Positions 17,623 through 27,147 of a stretch of 64,000 bases of DNA are shown here, piece after piece. How positions within the stretch are numbered: position 1 is the first letter of the stretch; every line of letters starts with the position of its first letter. Where the stretch lies: the NCBI RefSeq assembly GCF_900302495.1, contig NZ_OMKW01000001.1, forward strand, positions 372,001 to 436,000, read 5' to 3'. A program made the translations under genes and the position numbers. The stretch comes from Pontivivens insulae (lineage in GTDB: Bacteria; Pseudomonadota; Alphaproteobacteria; Rhodobacterales; Rhodobacteraceae). The notes under the pieces are model-generated. The model searched no databases. It was not told where the DNA came from and worked only from the letters and a program-made list of their open reading frames with translations.

Positions 17623-19581
17623 ATGGCCCAGAAAGATCGTCCCTGGCTTTTCCGCACATATGCAGGCCACTCCACGGCCACCGCATCCAATGCGCTTTAC
17701 CGCGCGAACCTCGCCAAGGGGCAAACCGGTCTGTCGGTCGCCTTCGACCTGCCCACCCAGACAGGGTATGACAGCGACCACGTTCTCAGCCGGGGTGAAG
17801 TCGGGAAAGTCGGTGTACCCGTCAGCCATCTGGGCGACATGCGCACGCTCTTCGATCAGATCCCGCTGGAGCAGATGAACACCTCCATGACGATCAACGC
17901 GACCGCCGCATGGCTGCTCGCGCTCTATATCGCCGTGGCGGAGGAACAGGGCGCCGATATCTCCACTCTCAAGGGCACGGTGCAAAACGACATCATCAAG
18001 GAATACCTGTCCCGAGGCACCTACGTCTTCCCGCCTGCGCCCAGCCTGCGCCTGATCGGGGACATCGCGGAATACACCTATGCCAACGTGCCCAAGTGGA
18101 ACCCGATGAACGTCTGCTCCTACCACTTGCAGGAAGCCGGTGCGACGCCTGAACAAGAGCTTGCCTTTGCCCTCGCCACAGCACAGGCCGTGCTTGATGA
18201 AGTCCGTGAGCGGGTGAGCGCCGAAGATTTCCCCGGCATGGTCGCGCGCATCTCCTTCTTCGTGAACGCAGGCATCCGCTTCGTGACCGAGATGTGCAAG
18301 ATGCGCGCCTTCACCGAGCTGTGGGACGAAATCTGCGAGAGCCGCTACGGCGTGGCCGACCCCAAGCTGCGCCGCTTCCGCTACGGTGTACAGGTGAACT
18401 CACTCGGACTGACCGAGCAGCAGCCTGAAAACAACGTGCACCGCATCCTGATCGAAATGCTGGCCGTGACGCTGTCCAAAAACGCGCGTGCCCGCGCCGT
18501 GCAGCTGCCCGCGTGGAACGAGGCGCTCGGCCTGCCGCGCCCATGGGATCAGCAATGGTCTCTGCGCATGCAGCAGATCATGGCGTTCGAGACGGACCTT
18601 CTGGAATATGACGACCTCTTCGACGGCAACCCGGCCGTAGACCGCAAGGTAAATGAGTTGAAAGAGGGTGCGCGCGACGAACTCAAGCGCCTCGATGAGA
18701 TGGGCGGCGCCGTCGCCTCCATCGACTACATGAAGGGCCGTTTGGTGGAGAGCAACTCCGCCCGCCTCGGCCGGATCGAGCAGGGTGAAACCGTCGTCGT
18801 CGGCGTGAACAAGTACCAGCAGGGCGAGGCCTCCCCGCTCACCACAGGTGATGGCGGTATCATGGTCGTGGACCCGGCAGTTGAGGCCGAACAGATCGGG
18901 CGGCTCGAAGCATGGCGCGCGGCCCGCGACGACGACGCGGTCAAGCAAGCCCTCGCCGACCTGCGCGCCGCGGCCCGCGAAGGCCGCAACATCATGCCCG
19001 CCTCCATCGCCGCCGCGAAAGCAGGTGTCACAACCGGCGAGTGGGGCACCGCCATGCGGACCGAATTCGGCGAATACCGCGCCCCCACCGGTGTCTCGAA
19101 AGCGGTCAGCAACGCGACCCAGGGCCTTGATGAGATCCGCGACGCCGTGGCCGATGCCGCCAACCGTCTGGGCCGCCCCCTCACCTTCCTCGTGGGCAAA
19201 CCGGGCCTCGACGGGCATTCCAACGGCGCCGAACAGATCGCCGTGCGCGCCCGCGACACCGGCATGAACGTGATCTATGACGGCATCCGCCTGACGCCGG
19301 AACAACTGGTTGAGAATGCCCGTGAGGGCCGCGCCCACGTCATCGGCCTCTCCATCCTCTCCGGCTCCCACCTGCCGCTGGTGGAGGAGACGTTGCGCCG
19401 CCTGCGAGACGAAAAACTGGACCTGCCCCTCGTCGTCGGTGGCATCATCCCCGAGGAGGACGCCGCCAAACTACGCGCACAGGGCGTCGCCCGCGTCTAC
19501 ACACCGAAGGATTTCGAACTGAACCGCATCATGTTCGACCTCGTCGAACTGGTCTGCCCGGTCGAGCAGGCTGCGGAATAG
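17623..19581 (+). CDS. ecm: Ethylmalonyl-CoA mutase (B12-dependent)
   Basis: A 652-residue acyl-CoA mutase that converts (2R)-ethylmalonyl-CoA to (2S)-methylsuccinyl-CoA. Seen: N-terminal RPWLFRTYAGHSTA, the TIM-barrel substrate domain (AFDLPTQTGYDSDH, MNTSMTINATA, KGTVQNDIIKEYLSRGTYVFPP), and the C-terminal B12-binding domain with GLDGHSNGAEQIA (the DxHxxG motif, about residues 530-535). I call Ecm rather than methylmalonyl-CoA mutase because of its length and DNA distance to ccr, and because the adenosylcobalamin-site pattern fits the Ecm branch. The ATG at 17623 fits the family; a GTG at 17596 is possible. Neither has a strong ribosome site. Confidence 0.92.
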   Translation: MAQKDRPWLFRTYAGHSTATASNALYRANLAKGQTGLSVAFDLPTQTGYDSDHVLSRGEVGKVGVPVSHLGDMRTLFDQIPLEQMNTSMTINATAAWLLALYIAVAEEQGADISTLKGTVQNDIIKEYLSRGTYVFPPAPSLRLIGDIAEYTYANVPKWNPMNVCSYHLQEAGATPEQELAFALATAQAVLDEVRERVSAEDFPGMVARISFFVNAGIRFVTEMCKMRAFTELWDEICESRYGVADPKLRRFRYGVQVNSLGLTEQQPENNVHRILIEMLAVTLSKNARARAVQLPAWNEALGLPRPWDQQWSLRMQQIMAFETDLLEYDDLFDGNPAVDRKVNELKEGARDELKRLDEMGGAVASIDYMKGRLVESNSARLGRIEQGETVVVGVNKYQQGEASPLTTGDGGIMVVDPAVEAEQIGRLEAWRAARDDDAVKQALADLRAAAREGRNIMPASIAAAKAGVTTGEWGTAMRTEFGEYRAPTGVSKAVSNATQGLDEIRDAVADAANRLGRPLTFLVGKPGLDGHSNGAEQIAVRARDTGMNVIYDGIRLTPEQLVENAREGRAHVIGLSILSGSHLPLVEETLRRLRDEKLDLPLVVGGIIPEEDAAKLRAQGVARVYTPKDFELNRIMFDLVELVCPVEQAAE

Positions 19582-19606
19582 GGAACACACACCACCGCGA
19601 CGCGTT
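19582..19606 (+). promoter_or_regulatory. EcfG-type promoter for the small acetyltransferase
   Basis: GGAAC (19582-19586), 16 bases, CGTT (19603-19606), immediately after the ecm stop and 49 bases before the next ATG. An exact EcfG consensus with the same spacing as the one ahead of the PRC-barrel gene. Confidence 0.6.
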
Positions 19607-19654
19607 TCTTTCTCCCACCCCGATATGTCGGGGTATTTGAGAAAGGAATTTGAA

Positions 19655-19954
19655 ATGCAAAAGATTCAGGCACACGACATCAAGCGCGAGGAATTGGACG
19701 GTCGAGGGAAATATACTTGGGCTCTCGATGGGCTTGAGGCAGAGCTTCAGTATACCGTTACATCTAAAGATGTACGCACCGCCGACCATGCGGTTGTGCC
19801 ACCTGCCCTGCAGGGGTCCGGGGTCGGGCACGCCCTGGTCGAGCGTATGGTGAACGATGCGCGCAATAGCGGCTGGAGGATCAAACCGGTCTGCGGTTTC
19901 GTTGCCTCCGCCAAAGAAAAACATCCCGACTGGCACGACGCCTTTGTCAACTGA
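19655..19954 (+). CDS. Small GNAT-like acetyltransferase (YjdJ/Acetyltransf_CG type)
   Basis: A 99-residue minimal acetyltransferase. The ATG at 19655 follows AAAGGA. Seen: two N-terminal strands, ADHAVVPPALQGSGVGHALVE (short acetyl-CoA loop QGSGVG), a helix, and GWRIKPVCGFVASAKEKHPDW, the family end. Members acetylate unknown targets. A homologue of the same size lies at 27147. The EcfG-type promoter upstream suggests stress expression separate from ecm. Confidence 0.83.
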   Translation: MQKIQAHDIKREELDGRGKYTWALDGLEAELQYTVTSKDVRTADHAVVPPALQGSGVGHALVERMVNDARNSGWRIKPVCGFVASAKEKHPDWHDAFVN

Positions 19955-19961
19955 ATCAGCC

Positions 19962-19993
19962 GCTTCGGGCAGCGCCTCCACGCTGCCCGAAGC
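19962..19993 (+). terminator. Hairpin terminator after the small acetyltransferase
   Basis: Perfect 13-bp stem GCTTCGGGCAGCG / CGCTGCCCGAAGC with a 6-base loop, 8 bases past the stop. The T-run that follows is weak (GTCTTT). Confidence 0.75.
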
Positions 19994-20065
19994 CCGCGTC
20001 TTTCAGCAAATACGCAAACGCATCCCCTCTCATTCCACGTGAACCCGTCTCATCTGGCCTTATCA

Positions 20066-20110
20066 ATGTCGCAAACATTGCATTGCGATGTCGTAAACTG
20101 GCGCTACGCT
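20066..20110 (+). promoter_or_regulatory. Promoter and candidate operator of the CocE/peptide-importer operon
   Basis: Two direct repeats, ATGTCGCAAAC (20066-20076) and ATGTCGTAAAC (20088-20098), are spaced exactly 22 bases, two DNA turns. Between them TCGCAA/TTGCGA forms an inverted repeat. TTGCGA (20083-20088), 16 bases and TACGCT (20105-20110) could be the -35 and -10 boxes, so a protein bound at the repeats would cover the promoter. The gene starts at 20137. Confidence 0.4.
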
Positions 20111-20136
20111 AATCGCTATTGAGACTGGGAGAGCCA

Positions 20137-22107
20137 ATGTCCGACGATGATGAGCATGATCTGCGCATACCAATGCGCGACGGGATCACGCTGTCTGCGC
20201 GGATTTGGGGCATGGACCCCACCAATCCAAAACCTGCAATCCTCGAAATTCTGCCCTACCGCAAGCGCGACGGCACCGCTGCCCGTGACGCCACAATGCA
20301 TCCCCGTTTCGCTGCCTTGGGCTATGCCTGCCTGCGCGTCGACCTGCGCGGTGCAGGTGAAAGCGAAGGATTGTTCGATGATGAATATTCCGAGCAGGAA
20401 TTGACCGACATCGAAGATACGATCACCTGGATCTCAGATCAAAGCTGGTGCACCGGGAAAGTCGGCATTCAGGGTATCTCGTGGGGCGGCTTCAACGGTT
20501 TGCAAGTTGCAGCCCGCCGACCGCGCGGCCTCGCCGCTGTCATCACCCTTTGCTCAACCGTGGACCGCTTCGCTGACGACATTCATTACAAGGGCGGATG
20601 CATGTTGGCCGAGAATCTCGGCTGGCACGCGACCGCAACCTCATGGCTTACGATGCCACCCGACCCCGACCTTGTGGCGGACTGGCGCGCCATCTGGTTG
20701 GAGCGATTGCAGACCTTCCCCCATCTCGGCGCGATCTGGTCCCGCCATCAGACCCGCGATGCCTATTGGAAGCACGGCTCAATCTGCGAGGATTTCGCCG
20801 CTATTGAAGTTCCCGTGCTCGCAATCGGCGGTTGGCATGATGGTTATCGCAACACGCCCGCACATCTCCTCGCAGGTCTGCCCGGCATCGCCAAGGCCAT
20901 CATCGGGCCGTGGAACCACAAATACCCCCATATCGCCACGCCGGAACCCCGCCTCGACTATGTGGCAGAGGCTGCCCGCTGGTGGGATCACTGGCTGAAA
21001 GGGGAGGAGACTGGGGTGGCGGATGATCCGGCCGCGCGGATCTACCTGATGGATGGGATAGCCCCTGCAACGGCCTATGCCCATCGCCCGGGCCGCTGGG
21101 TCGCGCTTCAGGATTGGCCGGCAAAGGAGATATCCCAGACGGCTCTCCCCCTCGGCGCAGATGGTCTGGGAGAAGCCACCCCGTTCTCACGCGTGGCGAA
21201 ATCCGTCCCCCGCCATGGTGAATGTTGTGGGGAGTACTTTCCCTTTGGTTTCGGTCCGGGGGAGTTGCCGGACAACCAGCAGGAGGATGACAGCCGCGCC
21301 TTGTGCTTTGACGGCCCCCCGCTTGAGACTCCACTGGCCATCGTTGGCGCCCCGACCGTGGAGATCACGCTCAGCGCCGACCAGCCACGCGCCCAGCTCG
21401 TCGCACGCCTCTGCGACGTCGCCCCGGACGGGGCCTCGACGCTGATCTCTTACGGCCTGCTCAATCTGGCGTTCCGCAACGGGTTCGAGGTGGCAGAACC
21501 GCTGACCACCGGACAGCCCGTCACCGTCACGCTCGCACTCGACCAATGCGCTTATGAACTGGCCCCGGGCCACTGCTTGCGCCTCGCACTCGCGCCCAGC
21601 TACTGGCCCTTTGCCTTCCCCGAACCGGGCAATGCGAACCTGACGGTCACTGCGGGCATCCTGACCGTTCCATGTCTTGACACCTCAAATATCAAGACAC
21701 CCGAAATGCAGCCGAACCCGCCCGAAACCGCCCAAACCCATACCCAATTGCGCAAGGGAACCGAAACAAAGGGCTGGAATACCAACGAATCCTACCGCAC
21801 ACTGACAATCATTGCGGATCATGGAGAGACCCAGGACCTGTCCCACGGCCTTAGAAATAGCAGCAGCGTTCAAGAACGTTGGTCCATCAATCCAGAGAGT
21901 ACGGACGATGTGAAAGCCACGATCCAATGGGATCGGGCGCTGTCCCGTGGTGACATAACCGCCAGAACCGAACTTGAAACAACGCTCATCGCGGATGAAA
22001 CGCATTTCCGCCTGAGCACCAGTCTGCGCGCGTTCGAAGGCGATACCTGCCTTTTCGAGCGGGACTGGGCCGAGGATATTCCCCGGCTTGGCGCGCCAAT
22101 ATCATAA
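20137..22107 (+). CDS. CocE/NonD family hydrolase (S15-like)
   Basis: A 656-residue alpha/beta hydrolase with the two-domain layout of cocaine esterase and X-Pro dipeptidyl-peptidase relatives. Seen: N-terminal MRDGITLSARIWG, DLRGAGESEG, the nucleophile elbow GISWGG (Ser115), GGWHDGYRNTP and the later GPWNHKYPH with the probable catalytic His, then a C-terminal jelly-roll (from about residue 400). No signal peptide, so it acts in the cytosol. ATG at 20137 is preceded by GGGAG. Its stop is 34 bases from a peptide-binding-protein gene, so it probably cleaves an imported amide, ester or peptide. The C-terminal portion after about residue 510 is less typical. Confidence 0.87.
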   Translation: MSDDDEHDLRIPMRDGITLSARIWGMDPTNPKPAILEILPYRKRDGTAARDATMHPRFAALGYACLRVDLRGAGESEGLFDDEYSEQELTDIEDTITWISDQSWCTGKVGIQGISWGGFNGLQVAARRPRGLAAVITLCSTVDRFADDIHYKGGCMLAENLGWHATATSWLTMPPDPDLVADWRAIWLERLQTFPHLGAIWSRHQTRDAYWKHGSICEDFAAIEVPVLAIGGWHDGYRNTPAHLLAGLPGIAKAIIGPWNHKYPHIATPEPRLDYVAEAARWWDHWLKGEETGVADDPAARIYLMDGIAPATAYAHRPGRWVALQDWPAKEISQTALPLGADGLGEATPFSRVAKSVPRHGECCGEYFPFGFGPGELPDNQQEDDSRALCFDGPPLETPLAIVGAPTVEITLSADQPRAQLVARLCDVAPDGASTLISYGLLNLAFRNGFEVAEPLTTGQPVTVTLALDQCAYELAPGHCLRLALAPSYWPFAFPEPGNANLTVTAGILTVPCLDTSNIKTPEMQPNPPETAQTHTQLRKGTETKGWNTNESYRTLTIIADHGETQDLSHGLRNSSSVQERWSINPESTDDVKATIQWDRALSRGDITARTELETTLIADETHFRLSTSLRAFEGDTCLFERDWAEDIPRLGAPIS

Positions 22108-22141
22108 CAAACGGAAAACCCACAGTTGGAGAGAACCCATT

Positions 22142-23725
22142 ATGTCAGATGAACTTAAGTACCTAGCACGCATGGCTGCCGCAGGCCGCCTCAACCGTCG
22201 CGCCTTCATGGGCCGCGCAGGCGCACTCGGCGTCTCCGCAGGTCTCGCAGGCACCATGCTGTCCTCCGCCGTTTACGCACAAGGCGCCGTCAAGGGCGGC
22301 ACCATCCGCGTCGGTATTCAGGGCGGCTCCTCCACCGACAGCCTCGATCCGGCACTGGCCACGAACGCCACCGCCGCAATGCTCAACAAATTGTGGGGTG
22401 AGTGCCTCGTTGAACTGAACGCCGATGGCGGCCTCGACCTGCGCGTGGCAGAGGAATATTCCTCCTCCCCCAACGCGCAGACCTGGACCTTCCGCATTCG
22501 CGACGGCATCACTTTCCACAACGGCCAGCCGCTGACCGCGGAAGACGTGCTTGCCACGATGGAGCGTCACGCCGGTGAAGATAGCCAGTCCGGCGCCCTC
22601 GGCCTGTTGCAGGGCATCGACAGCATGCGCGCCGAAGGCCGCGACTTCATCATCGAGCTGGGCAGCCCGAACGCTGACCTTCCCTACCTGATGTCGGATT
22701 ACCACCTGACCATTCAGCCCAATGGCGGCAAGGATGATCCTGCGAACCCGATCGGCTCCGGCCCCTATGTGCTCAAAGAGCATGAGGCAGGCGTGCGCAC
22801 CGTGTTCGAGAAGAACGCCGATTTCTGGGATGCTGACCTCGGCAACGCAGAAACCATCGAACTGCTCGTCATCAACGACGACACGGCACGGGTTGCCGCA
22901 CTTCAGTCCGGTCAGGTCCACATGGCCAACCGTGTGCCGCCGCGGGTTGCCTCCCTCGTGGGTCGCGCCCCGAACCTCACCGTGCATTCCGAGCCGTCGG
23001 CCGGTCACTACGTGTTCATCATGCACGCCAATACCGCGCCGTTCGACAACAAGGACCTGCGTCTGGCTCTGAAATACGCGATCAACCGCGAAGAAATGGT
23101 TGAGAAGATCCTGTTCGGCAACGGCTCGGTCGGCAACGACACGCCCATCAACGCAGCCTACCCGCTGTTCGAGGCGATGGAGCAGCGCACCTACGATCCT
23201 GAGAAAGCCGCGTTCCACTTCCGCGAGTCCGGCCACGAGGGCTCGATCCTGCTGCGCACGTCCGACAACTCCTTCCCGGGTGCACCGGATGCGTCCCAGT
23301 TGTTCCAGCAGTCGGCAGCAGCAGCGGGCATCACGCTCGACATCCGTCGTGAGCCCAACGATGGCTACTGGTCCGAAGTCTGGAACAACCAGCCGTTCTG
23401 TACCTCCTATTGGGGCGGTCGTCCGACGCAGGATATGATGTATTCGACAGCATATCTCTCCACTGCCGACTGGAACGATACCCGCTTCTTCAATGAGCAG
23501 TTCGACCAGCTTCTGGTGGCTGCACGCGGTGAACTGAACCAGGACACCCGCCGTCAGATGTATGCCGACATGGGCACCATCGTCAGCGAAGAAGGCGGCC
23601 TGATCTGCCCGATGTTCAACAACTACATCGACGCGACCAGCGACGAAGTCGCAGGCTGGGGCCCGTCCAAGGGCTTCGACCTGATGAACTACATGGCACC
23701 CATGAAAATGTGGGTCGTGGGCTAA
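22142..23725 (+). CDS. ABC importer substrate-binding protein, peptide (family 5) type
   Basis: A 527-residue solute-binding protein of the DppA/OppA cluster. The ATG at 22142 follows GGAGAG. A Tat signal is seen (NRRAFMGRAG, then a small hydrophobic stretch ending VYAQG), so it is exported folded. Family marks: TIRVGIQGGSSTDSLDPAL, FRIRDGITFHNGQPLTAEDVL, NPIGSGPYVLKEH and YAINREEMVEKILFGNG. Binds peptides or similar compounds in the periplasm for the following permeases. It directly follows the CocE hydrolase, whose substrate may be the imported compound. Confidence 0.93.
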   Translation: MSDELKYLARMAAAGRLNRRAFMGRAGALGVSAGLAGTMLSSAVYAQGAVKGGTIRVGIQGGSSTDSLDPALATNATAAMLNKLWGECLVELNADGGLDLRVAEEYSSSPNAQTWTFRIRDGITFHNGQPLTAEDVLATMERHAGEDSQSGALGLLQGIDSMRAEGRDFIIELGSPNADLPYLMSDYHLTIQPNGGKDDPANPIGSGPYVLKEHEAGVRTVFEKNADFWDADLGNAETIELLVINDDTARVAALQSGQVHMANRVPPRVASLVGRAPNLTVHSEPSAGHYVFIMHANTAPFDNKDLRLALKYAINREEMVEKILFGNGSVGNDTPINAAYPLFEAMEQRTYDPEKAAFHFRESGHEGSILLRTSDNSFPGAPDASQLFQQSAAAAGITLDIRREPNDGYWSEVWNNQPFCTSYWGGRPTQDMMYSTAYLSTADWNDTRFFNEQFDQLLVAARGELNQDTRRQMYADMGTIVSEEGGLICPMFNNYIDATSDEVAGWGPSKGFDLMNYMAPMKMWVVG

Positions 23726-24682
23726 ATGAACCCCGCCCTGAAATTGATCGCCCAGCGCCTTGCGCTGGGCGCTCTCCTGCTCCTCGCTGTGTCCGCGTTG
23801 ATATTCGCGGGGACGCAGATCTTGCCGGGCGATGTCGCCCAATCCATTCTCGGCCAGTCCGCCACGCCCGAAAGCCTCGCCAATCTGCGCGAAGAGCTGG
23901 GGCTGAACGAACCCGCCCTCACCCGCTACTTCGATTGGCTGGGCGGCATTCTCGTAGGCGACCTTGGCACCGCGCTGACATCTGGCGCCGATATTTCGGA
24001 GGCTGTCGGAAAACGCCTCTCAGCGACGCTCTTCCTGGCGTCCGTAGCCGCGGTCATCTCCATTCCGCTGGCCATTCTGCTCGGCCTCGTCGCCGTCCGC
24101 TACAAGGACCGCTGGCCCGATAAGCTGATCTCCGCCTCTACGCTCGCCTCGATCTCGCTGCCTGAATTCTTCATCGGCTACCTCTTGATCGTCTTCTTTG
24201 CCGTGAACCTCGGCTGGTTCCCGTCGCTTGCCCGCATCAATGACGGGATGAGCTTCTTTGCAAAGCTTGAGGCCGTGTTCCTGCCTGCGCTGACGCTGAC
24301 ACTCGTGGTGCTCGCGCACATGATGCGCATGACCCGCGCCGCAATCCTGAACGTGATGCAATCGGCCTATATCGAAACGGCAGAGCTTAAGGGCCTCGGC
24401 TCCTTCAAGATCATTGCCCGCCACGCCTTCCCCAATGCCATCGCGCCGATCATCAATGTGGTGATGCTCAACATGGCCTATCTGGTCGTTGGCGTCGTCG
24501 TGGTTGAGGTGATCTTCAACTATCCCGGCATGGGGCAATATCTGGTCGATCACGTGTCAAAACGAGACGTCCCCGTGGTGCAGGCCTGCGGCCTGATCTT
24601 CGCGGCGATCTATATCGGGCTGAACCTCGTCGCAGATGTGGTCTCGATCCTCACCAATCCGCGCCTGCGGCATCCGAAGTGA
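23726..24682 (+). CDS. ABC importer permease, DppB type
   Basis: A 318-residue inner membrane permease. Its ATG follows the binding-protein stop with no gap (taaATG). Seen: N-terminal membrane helix with LPGDVAQSILG after it, and the long C-terminal membrane block with the ATPase-contact loop ETAELKGLGSFKIIARHAFPNA (EAA motif). About six membrane segments. Works with the next permease as a heterodimer. Confidence 0.93.
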   Translation: MNPALKLIAQRLALGALLLLAVSALIFAGTQILPGDVAQSILGQSATPESLANLREELGLNEPALTRYFDWLGGILVGDLGTALTSGADISEAVGKRLSATLFLASVAAVISIPLAILLGLVAVRYKDRWPDKLISASTLASISLPEFFIGYLLIVFFAVNLGWFPSLARINDGMSFFAKLEAVFLPALTLTLVVLAHMMRMTRAAILNVMQSAYIETAELKGLGSFKIIARHAFPNAIAPIINVVMLNMAYLVVGVVVVEVIFNYPGMGQYLVDHVSKRDVPVVQACGLIFAAIYIGLNLVADVVSILTNPRLRHPK

Positions 24683-24692
24683 GGGCGAAGAC

Positions 24693-25520
24693 ATGGACCT
24701 GAAAACAATCCCCATCTCCGCCTGGATCGGCATCATCTCCACCACCTGCTTCGTGCTGGCGGCCATCTTCGCACCGCTCATCGCGCCCTACGGCATGGCC
24801 GAAGTGGTCGGCGGCGTGTGGGAACCGATGAGCGCGACACATTGGCTTGGTACTGACAACCTCGGGCGCGACCTCTTCAGCCGCATGATCTACGGCGCGC
24901 AAACCACACTCACCATCGCGGCGCTGGCAACCCTGGTCAGCTTCACAACCGGTTCCCTTCTGGGCATGACCGCCGCCGTTGTGGGCGGCTGGACCGACCA
25001 GATCCTGTCGCGCTTCGTCGATCTTCTGATGTCGATCCCGACCCTGATTTTCGCCCTTGTGGTCCTGTCGGTCCTGCCGCCGGGCCTGCTGACCCTGATC
25101 CTCGTCATGGGTGTCCTCGACGCCACCCGCGTCTTCCGCCTCAGCCGTGCAGTGGCCGTGGACGTCAATGTCATGGACTTCGTTGAGGCTGCGAAACTGC
25201 GCGGTGAAGGCCGCTGGTGGATCATCACGCGTGAGATCTTGCCCAACGCTCTTTCGACCCTCGTGGCCGAACTGGGCCTGCGCTTCATCTTCATGGTGCT
25301 CTTCCTCTCCGCCCTCTCTTTCCTGGGCCTTGGCATCCAGCCCCCGCAGGCAGACTGGGGCGGCATGGTGAAAGAGAACAAGGATGGCATCGTCTTCGGC
25401 ATCGGTGCGGCCTTGATCCCGGCGGCGGCCATCGCGCTGCTTGCCATCTCGGTGAACCTGATCGCGGACTGGATCCTGAACCGCACGACCGATCTGAAAG
25501 GGGGCCGTGGTGGCCAGTGA
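24693..25520 (+). CDS. ABC importer permease, DppC type
   Basis: A 275-residue permease starting at 24693, after GAGGGCGAAG. Seen: N-terminal helix, HWLGTDNLGRDLFSRMIYGA (a hallmark of DppC-like proteins), and the EAA loop FVEAAKLRGEGRWWIITREILPN. About six membrane helices. Its last 14 bases overlap the ATPase gene. Confidence 0.93.
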   Translation: MDLKTIPISAWIGIISTTCFVLAAIFAPLIAPYGMAEVVGGVWEPMSATHWLGTDNLGRDLFSRMIYGAQTTLTIAALATLVSFTTGSLLGMTAAVVGGWTDQILSRFVDLLMSIPTLIFALVVLSVLPPGLLTLILVMGVLDATRVFRLSRAVAVDVNVMDFVEAAKLRGEGRWWIITREILPNALSTLVAELGLRFIFMVLFLSALSFLGLGIQPPQADWGGMVKENKDGIVFGIGAALIPAAAIALLAISVNLIADWILNRTTDLKGGRGGQ

Positions 25521-27147
25521 TACGTTCCTAGACATCCGCAATCTCAAGATCGGCGTCACCGTCCGTGAACCGGGTGAGCGTCCGCGCGACATCACCATCG
25601 TGCACGGCGTCTCGACCAAGCTGGAAGAGGGTAAGGTCCTCGGCCTGATCGGCGAATCCGGCGCCGGCAAATCCACCATCGGCCTCTCCTCGCTCGGCTA
25701 CGGTCGCGGCGGGGTGGAGATCACAGGGGGGGAGGTCTGGGTCAATGGCCGCGACATCCTCGATCTGAACCGTGCGGGGCTGAACAGCTTTCGCGGGAAG
25801 GAGGTCTGCTACGTCTCGCAATCCGCGGCGGCTGGCTTCAACCCTGCGCATAAGCTGATCGATCAGGTGATCGAGGCCAGCCTTGAGCATGGCATCATGT
25901 CAAAGCCAGAGGCGATGGCCCGCGCGCGCGAACTGTTCGCCGCCCTCTCTCTGCCCGATCCCGATAATATCGGGGATCGCTATCCGCACCAGGTCTCTGG
26001 CGGGCAGTTGCAGCGGGTGATGACCGCCATGGCGCTCTGCCCCAAACCCGACTTGATCGTGTTTGATGAGCCGACAACCGCGCTCGACGTAACCACCCAG
26101 ATCGACGTTCTTGCCGCGATAAAGAACGCGATCCGCGTCACCGGCGTGGCGGCACTCTACATCACCCATGACCTCGCAGTGGTCGCACAGGTCGCGGATG
26201 AGATCATGGTGCTGCGCAACGGGGAAACCGTCGAACACGGCTCGACCAAGCAGATCATCGAGGACCCGCAAGAGGAGTATACGAAGGCGCTCGTCTCCGT
26301 CCGCTCCATCACGCACGAGGAAAAGGTCCCGACAGATAAACCGATCATCGAGATGAAGAACATCGTTGCCGGGTATGGCAGCGGGCCAAAGATCCTCGAT
26401 GATGTCAGCGTCGAATTGCATCCGGGCCAGACGCTCGCGGTTGTGGGCGAATCCGGCTCGGGCAAATCGACCCTTGCCCGGGTGTTGACCGGGCTTCTGC
26501 CCCCACGCTCTGGCGAGATCACGTTTGAGGATCGCACGCTCACCCCTGATCAGAAATCCCGCCCACGCGAGGATCTGCGCCGCATCCAGATGATCTATCA
26601 GATGGCCGACACCGCGATGAACCCGCGCCAATCCATCGGCACGATCATCGGCCGCCCGCTGGAATTCTATTTCGGCATCAAGGGTCGCAAGCGGGACGAG
26701 AAGGTCGCCGAACTGCTCGACAAGATCGAACTGCCCGCCGACATCGCGGGCCGCTACCCCGCGGAGCTGTCGGGTGGACAGAAACAGCGGGTCTGTATCG
26801 CGCGGGCGCTGGCTGCGAATCCTGATGTCATCATCTGTGATGAGGTGACCAGCGCGCTCGACCCTCTGGTGGCCGACGGCATCCTGAAGCTGTTGCTCGA
26901 TCTTCAGGCGCGTGAGGGCGTGGCATATCTGTTCATCACCCACGATCTTGCGACCGTGCGCGCCATCGCGGATTCGATTGCCGTGATGTACAAGGGCCGC
27001 CTCGCCCGCTACGGCACCAAGACCGAGGTGCTGACACCGCCTTTCGACGATTACACCGATCTGCTCCTGTCTTCTGTTCCAGAAATGGAACTCGGCTGGC
27101 TCGAACAGGTCATGGCCCATCGCAAGATGGAAAGTGCGGGCAACTGA
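25507..27147 (+). CDS. ABC importer ATPase with two fused nucleotide-binding domains
   Basis: A 546-residue protein with two complete ATPase domains, equal to DppD and DppF fused. Domain 1: Walker A GESGAGKST (about residue 52), signature VSGGQLQ, Walker B LIVFDEPTTALD. Domain 2: Walker A GESGSGKST (about residue 318), signature LSGGQKQ, Walker B VIICDEVTSALD. Drives peptide-type import through the two permeases. It begins with GTG (25507 or 25510) inside the end of the permease gene, so translation is coupled. Confidence 0.92.
   Translation: MVASDTFLDIRNLKIGVTVREPGERPRDITIVHGVSTKLEEGKVLGLIGESGAGKSTIGLSSLGYGRGGVEITGGEVWVNGRDILDLNRAGLNSFRGKEVCYVSQSAAAGFNPAHKLIDQVIEASLEHGIMSKPEAMARARELFAALSLPDPDNIGDRYPHQVSGGQLQRVMTAMALCPKPDLIVFDEPTTALDVTTQIDVLAAIKNAIRVTGVAALYITHDLAVVAQVADEIMVLRNGETVEHGSTKQIIEDPQEEYTKALVSVRSITHEEKVPTDKPIIEMKNIVAGYGSGPKILDDVSVELHPGQTLAVVGESGSGKSTLARVLTGLLPPRSGEITFEDRTLTPDQKSRPREDLRRIQMIYQMADTAMNPRQSIGTIIGRPLEFYFGIKGRKRDEKVAELLDKIELPADIAGRYPAELSGGQKQRVCIARALAANPDVIICDEVTSALDPLVADGILKLLLDLQAREGVAYLFITHDLATVRAIADSIAVMYKGRLARYGTKTEVLTPPFDDYTDLLLSSVPEMELGWLEQVMAHRKMESAGN

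Noticed and set aside
18400-19371. Minus-strand frame of 323 codons inside ecm
   Set aside because: Gly/His/Val-rich antisense frame with no family features.
22163-23842. Minus-strand frame of about 560 codons opposite the peptide-binding protein
   Set aside because: A shadow of a strong gene; no ribosome site, no domain and a composition typical of antisense reading.
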